A DNA stretch of 64,000 bases. Source: Actinophytocola xinjiangensis (GTDB lineage: Bacteria > Actinomycetota > Actinomycetes > Mycobacteriales > Pseudonocardiaceae). A program made the translations under genes and the position numbers. Shown here one piece after another: positions 44,615 to 50,752 of the stretch (position 1 is its first letter; each line of letters begins with the position of its first letter). The notes under the pieces were generated by a model. That model saw nothing but the letters and a program-made list of their open reading frames with translations, did not search any database and was not told the origin of the DNA. The DNA is taken from NCBI RefSeq assembly GCF_001921215.1, contig NZ_MSIF01000020.1:95276-159275 (forward strand). Reading direction: 5' to 3'.

Positions 44615-44634
44615 GTCAGCCAAACGTCAGGCAC
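44615..44634. promoter_or_regulatory. Direct repeats GTCAG/GTCAGGCAC with 11-base period upstream of gene 44696
   Basis: GTCAG at 44615 and GTCAGGCAC at 44626, exactly 11 bases apart. The same GTCAGGCAC and 11-base period recur at 47536 in the response-regulator promoter. Tandem repeats with one helical turn spacing are typical of OmpR/PhoB-type regulators. Confidence 0.5.
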
Positions 44635-44695
44635 GAACGTGCTGGCCAGCGGTGACAATCGGGTTCTGGTCCCCGCCGGTCGTGTCAGGAGTCCG

Positions 44696-45196
44696 ATGCG
44701 CGTCCCCACCCTCGTCGTGACCGACGTGCTGATGCTCTGGCCACGGGAGATCGGGGCGCCGGCCACCGTCGAGGAGGCCGGGCTGTGGCCGGTGTTCGTG
44801 CTGGTCGTCGAGGAGCCGGCCGAACCGCGCGCCGCCGGGCCGCTGTTCGAGTTACTGGCCAGGCCACGGCCGGACGGGGAACTGGCCGTGGTCTCCGCGC
44901 GCTGCGACTGGTCGATCCTCGACCGGGACAACGCGCTGCTCAAGGCCTCCGTGCGCGGCAGCGCCGGGGCACGGTTCGCGGCGAACCTGATCGTCCCGGC
45001 GCGCCAGGTGCTCGGCGTGCTCGACGTCGTCGCCCGGGGCGCGACGATCGGCGTGGCCACCGGCCGGAGCGCGGTCCGGCTGGGCGGGCGGGTCGACATC
45101 CGCTCGGCCCTGCACGAGGTCGTGCTGCTCAGCTGCCAACCGTCGGCGGATCTGGCGACGTTGGCGGATCTGCTGGGCGCGACCGCGGGTCGCTGA
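44696..45196 (+). CDS. Conserved hypothetical protein, 166 residues
   Basis: ATG 44696 with an AGGAG ribosome-binding site. No recognised family, no signal peptide or membrane segment; a mixed alpha/beta soluble protein with segments VTDVLMLWPREIG, VVSARCDWSILDRD and RFAANLIVPARQVLG. Its 3' end overlaps the convergent small lipoprotein gene by 68 bases. The upstream direct repeats suggest control by the adjacent two-component system. Confidence 0.75.
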   Translation: MRVPTLVVTDVLMLWPREIGAPATVEEAGLWPVFVLVVEEPAEPRAAGPLFELLARPRPDGELAVVSARCDWSILDRDNALLKASVRGSAGARFAANLIVPARQVLGVLDVVARGATIGVATGRSAVRLGGRVDIRSALHEVVLLSCQPSADLATLADLLGATAGR

Positions 45197-45407
45197 CCGG
45201 CGGGTCACTGGTCGGCGAGTCACTGGTCGGCGGGGCGCTGGGCGGCGGCGCCGGCCCGGACTCCACGCTCGGCGTCGCCGGCGGCTGCTCGACCGAACTC
45301 TGCTCGATCGGCTGCGGCTGGTCCTCGCTGCCCACCCCGCACGCCCCGGCCAGCGACACGGTCAGCGCCACGGCCGCCAGCGCGGTCGCGACGGCGGCAC
45401 GGTTCAC
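45129..45407 (-). CDS. Small lipoprotein encoded with the two-component system
   Basis: 92 residues, GTG start overlapping the kinase stop (GTGA). Signal peptide with lipobox LAGAC (Cys 23); the mature part is low-complexity, rich in Pro, Ser, Asp and Thr (PTSDSPTSDPPVSDP). The position after a sensor kinase recalls the mtrA-mtrB-lpqB order, but the protein is far shorter than LpqB and I see no homology. It may be an envelope-anchored input or accessory for the kinase. The repetitive tail overlaps the convergent gene. Confidence 0.7.
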   Translation of the reverse strand: MNRAAVATALAAVALTVSLAGACGVGSEDQPQPIEQSSVEQPPATPSVESGPAPPPSAPPTSDSPTSDPPVSDPRSRPADPPTSPDPPTVGS

Positions 45408-46765
45408 TCGCTCACCTCCGGCAACTCCACGACGAACCGCGCGCCGCCACCCGGCCGCGCCTCGACCCAGGCCCGGCCGTCGTGCAGGCGCACGTGCTGC
45501 ACCACCAGCGCCAGGCCGAGCCCGGCGCCGCTGTCGGAGGTGTCCCGGTGGGCCGGCGACCCCCGGGCGAACCGCTCGAACACCTGCTCACGCGACTCGG
45601 CCGCCACCCCGGGGCCGGCGTCGTCGACCTCGATCCTGGCGTGCCCGTCCACGGCCAGCACCCCCAGGCGCACCAGGCCCTTGCCGTGGCGCGCGGCGTT
45701 GTCCAGCAGGTTGGCCAGCACCCGCTCCAGCCGGCGGCGGTCGGCCAGCACCCACGGCCGGCCGGCGATCTCCAGCGCCCCGGCCGGCACCGAGCCGTGC
45801 TGCTCGGCGGTGGCCAGCACCAGCGTCGCCAGGTCGACCAGCTCGAAGGTCGACCGGTCGGTGTCCTGGTCGCCGCGCGAGATCTCCAGCAGGTCGTCGA
45901 CCATGCGGCGGAACCGGCGCAGGTCGGTGTCCAGCAGGTCGACCGCCTCGCGGGTGCTCGCCGGCAGTTCGTCGCTGCGGCGTTGGAGGATCGCCATGGC
46001 GTTGAGCATCGTGGTCAGCGGCGAACGCAGCTCGTGGCTGACGTCGCCGGCGAACTGGGTGTCGCGCGCGACCCGCTGCTGCAACCGCTCGGCGGTGCCG
46101 TTGAACGCGGTGGTGAACGGGATGAGGTCCGGGTCGCGGGTGGGTGGCAGCCGGGCGCTGAGGTCCCCGGCGGCGGCCACCGCGGCCGTGTCGGTCAGCC
46201 GGCGCAGCGGTCGCAGCGCGTGGAGGGTGGCCCAGCGGCCCAGCAGCGCGCCGGCCAGGCCGCTGGCGACGGTCCCGCCGAGCAGGATCCAGCTCAGGAA
46301 GCGGAACGTGCGGTCCAGCTCGCGCATCGGCGAGACCTCGACGTAGGTGGCGGCCTGGTCCAGCAGCGGCAGGCCGACGGCCATCACCGGCACGCCGTCC
46401 ACGACCGTGCGCTGGTGGGCGGGGGTGCCGGCGCGCACCATGTCGAGGAATCCGGTCGGCAGGCGGGTCGGGTCGACCATGTTGCCGCCGCTGATCCGCA
46501 CCCCGTCGTCGACCAGCAGCACCGCCGACTCGACCTCGGCGCCCAGGCCGGTCATCAGCTCGTCCAGCCCGCCGGAGTCGCGGCGCATCACCGACTCGAC
46601 CAGCCGGGCGTTGCCGGTGGCCTGCCGGACGGCGCTGCGCTCACGCTGGCCGAGCATGTACCCGGTCGACAGGTGCCAGGTCGCCAGCGCCAGCGTGCCC
46701 GCGGCCAGCAGCGACACCAGGCTGAACGCGACCATGACCCGCGCCCGCAGCGGCAGTCTTCTCAC
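45404..46765 (-). CDS. Sensor histidine kinase (OmpR-family partner)
   Basis: 453 residues. TM1 about 8-30, extracytoplasmic sensor about 31-155, TM2 about 158-180, HAMP about 180-232, HisKA with DVSHELRSPLT (phospho-His about 244), HATPase with N box LANLLDNAARHG, G1 DDAGPGV and G2 GAGLGLALV. It lies 18 bases after its response regulator gene and before the small lipoprotein. The architecture is like MtrB-class kinases of actinobacteria; the stimulus is unknown. Confidence 0.93.
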   Translation of the reverse strand: MRRLPLRARVMVAFSLVSLLAAGTLALATWHLSTGYMLGQRERSAVRQATGNARLVESVMRRDSGGLDELMTGLGAEVESAVLLVDDGVRISGGNMVDPTRLPTGFLDMVRAGTPAHQRTVVDGVPVMAVGLPLLDQAATYVEVSPMRELDRTFRFLSWILLGGTVASGLAGALLGRWATLHALRPLRRLTDTAAVAAAGDLSARLPPTRDPDLIPFTTAFNGTAERLQQRVARDTQFAGDVSHELRSPLTTMLNAMAILQRRSDELPASTREAVDLLDTDLRRFRRMVDDLLEISRGDQDTDRSTFELVDLATLVLATAEQHGSVPAGALEIAGRPWVLADRRRLERVLANLLDNAARHGKGLVRLGVLAVDGHARIEVDDAGPGVAAESREQVFERFARGSPAHRDTSDSGAGLGLALVVQHVRLHDGRAWVEARPGGGARFVVELPEVSE

Positions 46766-46783
46766 GATGACCTCACGACGACC

Positions 46784-47482
46784 TCACGACGCCGCCTCGA
46801 TCTCCGCGCGGTAGCCGACACCACGCACGGTGACGATGAGGGTCGGCTGGGCGGGGTCGGGCTCGACCTTGCGGCGCAGGCGGCGGATGTGCACGTCCAG
46901 CAGCCGGGTGTCGCCGAAGTAGCCGTAGTCCCAGACCCGTTCCAGCAGCTGTTCCCTGGTCACCACCGCCCCCTTGGCGGCAACGAGCGTGCACAGCAGC
47001 CGGAACTCGGTCTTGGTCAGCGCGATCTCCTCGCCGCCCTCGCGCAGCACCCGACCCTCGGCGACCCGCACGGTCAGCTCACCGAGAGTGAGCGTGTCGT
47101 CCTGGTCGGTGGTGCGGGTGCGGCGCAGCAGCGCACGGATCCTGGCCGCCAGCTCCCCCGCGTCCACCGGCTTGGTCACGTAGTCGTCGGCCCCGGCCTC
47201 CAGCCCGGCGATGACCTCGTGCGAGGCGGTCCGGGCGGTGACCATGATGATCGGCAGGTCGCCCAGCTCGCGGATACGCCCGCAGACCTGTAAGCCGTCC
47301 ATGCCGGGCAGCATCAGGTCCAGCAGCACCACGTCGGGGTCGGGGCGGGGGTCGGTGATCAGCTCCAGGGCCTGCTCTCCGGTGGCCGCCTCCAGCACCC
47401 GGTAGCCCTCGTCGGCGAGCGCGAGCCGCAGCGCACCACGGATGCGCGCGTCGTCCTCGACCAGCAGCAGCGTGGTGGTCAT
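46784..47482 (-). CDS. OmpR/PhoB-family response regulator
   Basis: 232 residues from ATG 47482; the frame extends 6 codons upstream but a TACGAC-like -10 lies just before this ATG, suggesting a leaderless start. Receiver domain with acidic pocket EDD, phospho-acceptor Asp in VVLLDLMLPG (about 50) and Lys in YVTKP; C-terminal winged helix (ALTKTEFRLLCTLV ... DVHIRRLRRKVE). The divergent promoter contains GTCAGG direct repeats that it may bind. Confidence 0.93.
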   Translation of the reverse strand: MTTTLLLVEDDARIRGALRLALADEGYRVLEAATGEQALELITDPRPDPDVVLLDLMLPGMDGLQVCGRIRELGDLPIIMVTARTASHEVIAGLEAGADDYVTKPVDAGELAARIRALLRRTRTTDQDDTLTLGELTVRVAEGRVLREGGEEIALTKTEFRLLCTLVAAKGAVVTREQLLERVWDYGYFGDTRLLDVHIRRLRRKVEPDPAQPTLIVTVRGVGYRAEIEAAS

Positions 47483-47535
47483 TCCCGGGTCGTACCGCAT
47501 GAGCTGGGACGAAGACTACATCGCCGGCGCGGATT

Positions 47536-47552
47536 GTCAGGCACTCGTCAGG
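47536..47552. promoter_or_regulatory. Direct repeats GTCAGGCAC/GTCAGG with 11-base period, RR promoter
   Basis: GTCAGGCAC at 47536 and GTCAGG at 47547, 11 bases apart, in the 127-base region between the response regulator and the divergent gene at 47610. Matches the arrangement at 44615, suggesting autoregulation plus a neighbouring target. Confidence 0.5.
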
Positions 47553-47609
47553 TTGACCTGGCGGAAAACCGCCGAAGATGGCGGGGAGCCGACCCACCGG
47601 AGAACACCC

Positions 47610-48053
47610 GTGTTCATGAACCGCGACGACGACGCGACGCTCGTCGTGCCGACGGAGACCGACCCGCCCACCGAGGTGGTGGACGCCTGGATCCACGCCG
47701 CCCTGCGCCGGCTGCCCGCCCCGGCCCGGCTGCGGGCCGCCCTGGTGGCCAGGGAGCTGGTGGCGGACGCGCGCGGCAGACGGGCCGCGCCCTACGTGCT
47801 GCGCCTGTCGGTGCTCGACCGGCGCTCGACGCTGGCCGTCGCCGTGGACTGCGCCACCGCGGCCGACGAGCCGATGGTGACCTCCACCGAGCTGCTGGTG
47901 TCCGGCCTGTGCACCCGCTGGGGCGTCGAACGCCGCCTGTCGGCCCGCACGACGTGGGCCGAGCTGACCGTTGACGCGTCCGGCCCGCTGCGGCTGCACG
48001 CCCCTGACCAGCCCCGACCCGGGTTCCGCTTCCCGGACAGGAGGTCGCGGTGA
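47610..48053 (+). CDS. Degenerate GHKL-ATPase-like protein (RsbW/SARP-anti-sigma fold without ATP motifs)
   Basis: 147 residues from GTG 47610 with a GGAGA ribosome-binding site; an ATG two codons on is possible. Its layout parallels the next gene: ALVARELVADARG takes the place of the N-box helix (LGELVANAFQHA there) and TRWGVERRLSARTTWAELTVD matches the C-terminal DWGVEPRPEGKAVWAELPI. The Asn of the N box and the glycine-rich G boxes are lost, so ATP binding is unlikely. It probably partners the intact paralogue encoded directly after it (GTGA overlap). Confidence 0.75.
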   Translation: MFMNRDDDATLVVPTETDPPTEVVDAWIHAALRRLPAPARLRAALVARELVADARGRRAAPYVLRLSVLDRRSTLAVAVDCATAADEPMVTSTELLVSGLCTRWGVERRLSARTTWAELTVDASGPLRLHAPDQPRPGFRFPDRRSR

Positions 48054-48451
48054 TCCCCGAGCAACGCGCCACCCGGATCCTGGGCGAGGCCCGGTTCGAG
48101 GCCACCGACCACGCGTTCCTCACCGGCCTGCGCGGCTGGCTCGAAGGGCCGCTCGACGGCTGCACCCCCGGCGTGGTCAAGGAGGTGACGATCGTGCTGG
48201 GTGAGCTGGTGGCCAACGCGTTCCAGCACGCCCGCCCGCCCTTCGCCGTGCGCCTGACCCTCCCCCGCCCGGGTCACGTCGTGCGGATGGAGGTGCACGA
48301 CGGCACGGTGCCCGCGCCCACCGCGTGGCCGGCCGGTAAGGGCCTGTTCGTGGTGCGCGGACTGTGCCCGGACTGGGGTGTGGAACCCCGCCCGGAGGGC
48401 AAGGCCGTGTGGGCCGAGTTGCCGATTCTCGTGGCGCCGACAGAAAACTGA
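48050..48451 (+). CDS. RsbW-like anti-sigma-type ATP-binding protein (HATPase_c_2)
   Basis: 133 residues, GTG start overlapping the previous stop. Small GHKL domain with N box LGELVANAFQHA, G1-like VHDGTVPAP and G2 GKGLFVVRGL, ending WAELPI, the usual pattern of actinomycete regulatory serine kinases/anti-sigma proteins. It likely binds ATP and phosphorylates an anti-sigma antagonist or controls a sigma factor; no such partner gene is visible here apart from its degenerate neighbour. Confidence 0.88.
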   Translation: MIPEQRATRILGEARFEATDHAFLTGLRGWLEGPLDGCTPGVVKEVTIVLGELVANAFQHARPPFAVRLTLPRPGHVVRMEVHDGTVPAPTAWPAGKGLFVVRGLCPDWGVEPRPEGKAVWAELPILVAPTEN

Positions 48452-48527
48452 CCCGGCGTTGTAACGACGGCCGTTTCCGCGCGATTCACACGAACATCAG
48501 CGGTCCTCAATCGACTGGGGTGCTCTC

Positions 48528-49406
48528 GTGGAGAACTCGTCCCCGGGTATGGCCATGTTCGCTTCCGAGGTGGCGGTCACCGTCACCGGGGAGATCGACC
48601 ACCAGGCCGTACTCACCCGCCACCGTCCCGGCGCGACCGTCGCGGTGGAACTGGGCTGGTGCACCATCCGCACCGGCAAACACAGTGGCGAGCAGGCGAT
48701 CGAGGTCCTGCTCGACGGCCAGCGGGTCGGCGAGCTGACCCACGCGATGTCGCGACGCTACGGCCCGGCGGTGTCCTGGGTGCTCACCAACGGCGGCCGC
48801 CCCGGCTGCTGGGCGAGAATTACCACCAGCGCCAAAGGCACGGAGATCGTTCTGCGCCTGCCCAAGGATCCCACCACCATTCCGAATTCCCTCGAACCGG
48901 CCCAGGCGATCATTGTTCCGCCCACTCGAAAAGCCCGCCCGTGGATGATCGCGGCCGCCGTGTTCGCCCTGATCGTCTTCCTGATCTCCGTGTCCGACAC
49001 CGACGATCCGCCGGCCGCCGACAACGCCGCGAACACCGCGCCCGCCACCACCACGACGACCACGACGACCACCACCACGCCGCCCCCGACGACGACCACC
49101 ACGACCACGACACCCCCGCCCACCACCACGACGACGACCACACCGCCCCCTCCGCCGCCGCCCTCGCCGAGGCGCGTGATCACCGAGGAGCCCGTCCCCC
49201 CGCCCCCGCCGCCGCCCGCCCCCAAGCCCAAGCCGGCACCGTCCTGCGACCCGAACTACAGCGGCTGCGTGCCCGTGGCCAGCGACGTCGACTGCGCCGG
49301 CGGGAGCGGCAACGGCCCGGCCTACGTCCAAGGCCCGGTGCGCGTGACCGGTGACGACATCTACGACCTGGACAGGAACGGCGACGGCGTGGCCTGCGAA
49401 AGCTGA
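48528..49406 (+). CDS. HIRAN-like domain + TM + Thr/Pro linker + Excalibur protein
   Basis: 292 residues, GTG start. Residues about 12-100 look like a HIRAN-type beta domain (VTGEIDHQAVL, AIEVLLDGQRVGELTHAMSRRY). One membrane helix follows at about 139-156, then a linker of Thr runs and Pro runs (about 168-235). The C-terminal about 50 residues (CDPNYSGCVPVASDVDC ... DLDRNGDGVACES) form an Excalibur calcium-binding-like domain. The topology would put the N-terminal domain in the cytoplasm and Excalibur outside, so the protein may connect the wall with an intracellular event. Function unknown; the HIRAN assignment is by pattern. Confidence 0.75.
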   Translation: MENSSPGMAMFASEVAVTVTGEIDHQAVLTRHRPGATVAVELGWCTIRTGKHSGEQAIEVLLDGQRVGELTHAMSRRYGPAVSWVLTNGGRPGCWARITTSAKGTEIVLRLPKDPTTIPNSLEPAQAIIVPPTRKARPWMIAAAVFALIVFLISVSDTDDPPAADNAANTAPATTTTTTTTTTTPPPTTTTTTTTPPPTTTTTTTPPPPPPPSPRRVITEEPVPPPPPPPAPKPKPAPSCDPNYSGCVPVASDVDCAGGSGNGPAYVQGPVRVTGDDIYDLDRNGDGVACES

Positions 49407-49470
49407 GAGTGTTTGTCGTTGGTCACACCCGTTCCGCCCTCATCGCCGGTACGTGCCAGCTAGGCTCGCG

Positions 49471-49544
49471 AGGAGCGTTCCGGTGTGACGGCCGCCGGGC
49501 CCTCGGAGTCACCGGGTGAGCCGAGAGGTTGAGCGACCGCCAGC
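49471..49544 (+). promoter_or_regulatory. Structured 5' leader of the DMT transporter, ykkC (guanidine-I)-like 5' half
   Basis: A TAGGCT -10 at 49461 would start RNA near 49472. The leader has GCGTTCCGG (49475-49483), a stem CCGGTG...GTCACCGG, then GAGCCGAGAGG (49518-49528). The order GUUCCG - hairpin - CCGAGAG is that of the first half of guanidine-I riboswitches, but the conserved 3' part is absent before the ATG at 49545. Could be a truncated or variant element, or coincidence. Confidence 0.3.
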
Positions 49545-50411
49545 ATGACCGATTTGATCATCACCATCGCGCTGTGCGTGGCGGTAGCCATCGCCTACGC
49601 GACGGCGGCGCTCATCCAGGCGCGGTACGCACACCTGACGATTCCGCAGCTGCTCCGGCTGCCGCAGCTGTGGCTGGCGATCGGGCTCAACGCGCTTGGC
49701 GCCGCGCTGCACGTCACGTCGCTGGCGTTCGGGCCGCTGTCACTCATCCAGCCGTTGGGGGTGTTGACCCTGGTCATCGCCGTTCCGTTGGCGGCGATGG
49801 GGGCCAAGCGGCGGATGACCCGCCTGGAGATCTCCGGCATGGCCAACACGGTCATCGGGCTGGCCGGTCTCACGATGATCATCACGACCACCGGGGTCGC
49901 CGACACCCTCACCTCCACCGAGCTGATCAGCCTGGTGGGCGCGACCGTGGTGGTCGTGGGATCACTGGGGGCGATGGGGCATCGGCCGGGGGCCTCGACG
50001 TTGTGGGAGGCCGTGGCCGGCGGGATCGGTTACTCCGTGTGTTCCGCGTTGTGCCAGACGGTGGTTGTCACGGTCGGGGAGGGCGGGGTGTCGGTCCTGC
50101 TGGAGCCGATCACCGTGTTGGCCGTGGTGGCGATCGCGGTGTTCGCCGTGACGGCGACGATCCTGACCCAGCGGTCGTACCGGGCGGGGTTGGCGGCGCC
50201 GCTGGCCGTGACGAACCTGGTCAATCCGGCGACGGCCACGACCATCGGGGTCGTGTTGTTGGGCGAGCACGTGGCGGCCGGGCCGCTGGGGTTGGGGTTG
50301 GCCGGGGTGTGTGGGTTGCTGAGCGGGTACGGCGTGGCGCAACTGGCCAGGGCCAGGGACACGGACCGTCCGGTGGCGCCGGTCCCCGAGGAGATCGACG
50401 CCCGGGCCTGA
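49545..50411 (+). CDS. DMT-superfamily (EamA-like) transporter
   Basis: 288 residues with about nine to ten hydrophobic helices and an internal EamA-type repeat (AYATAALIQARYAHL; VTSLAFGPLSLIQPLGVLTLVIAVPLAAM; second-half LAVTNLVNPATATTIGVVLLGEHVAAG). Drug/metabolite-transporter family, likely efflux of a small polar compound. A strong hairpin follows its stop codon immediately. Confidence 0.88.
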   Translation: MTDLIITIALCVAVAIAYATAALIQARYAHLTIPQLLRLPQLWLAIGLNALGAALHVTSLAFGPLSLIQPLGVLTLVIAVPLAAMGAKRRMTRLEISGMANTVIGLAGLTMIITTTGVADTLTSTELISLVGATVVVVGSLGAMGHRPGASTLWEAVAGGIGYSVCSALCQTVVVTVGEGGVSVLLEPITVLAVVAIAVFAVTATILTQRSYRAGLAAPLAVTNLVNPATATTIGVVLLGEHVAAGPLGLGLAGVCGLLSGYGVAQLARARDTDRPVAPVPEEIDARA

Positions 50412-50412
50412 C

Positions 50413-50448
50413 CGCGGTGTGCGGGCGTGACCGTTCCCGCACACCGCG
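50413..50448. terminator. Bidirectional hairpin terminator, 13-bp perfect stem
   Basis: CGCGGTGTGCGGG (50413-50425) pairs perfectly with CCCGCACACCGCG (50436-50448) around a 10-base loop, one base after the DMT stop and 9 bases after the end of the opposing small gene. No U tract, as is common for actinomycete terminators. Confidence 0.75.
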
Positions 50449-50457
50449 ACGATCACC

Positions 50458-50660
50458 TCACGGCAGGAAGACGGTGACCTGGTTGCTGATCGGCGAGGCG
50501 TTGCGCAGCTCGTCGATGGCCTGGAGGCTTGTCGCCCGGCGCGAACGACGCGGTGATCACGTCGCTGAACGCGACGTTGCCCGACGGGTCCTCCAGGGCC
50601 CGACGCCACCAGCGCGGCCAGCGCGGCACCCACGACGGTCAGTGTTCGCGATCTCCTCAT
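50458..50660 (-). pseudogene. Frameshifted small secreted protein gene
   Basis: From ATG 50660, with a good AGGAG ribosome-binding site, the first about 20 residues are a signal peptide (MRRSRTLTVVGAALAALVAS). The rest continues in two other frames: LEDPSGNVAFSDVITASFAPGDK, then LQAIDELRNASPISNQVTVFLP and a stop at 50458. Two +1 shifts, near 50600 (GGGCCC) and near 50528, break the gene; its length is 203 bases, not a multiple of three. The intact protein would have about 66 residues. Either a recent pseudogene or two base-calling errors. Family not recognised. Confidence 0.65.
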
Positions 50661-50752
50661 CGTCACTCCTGTCCCTTTTCCGCTCATCGCGGCACTTCGG
50701 CGACCCGGCAACCGGATCGCCGATGGGACTACGCGGGCAGCCACCCCGAGGT

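Noticed and set aside
44594..44620. Possible terminator after the methyltransferase (CTGACG...CGTCAG)
   Set aside because: The arms are short and overlap the GTCAG direct repeats, which explain the symmetry better; not strong enough to list.
49030..49240. Apparent tandem repeat of ACC/ACG and CCG/CCC codons
   Set aside because: This is the coding sequence of the Thr/Pro stalk, not an independent repeat element or CRISPR.
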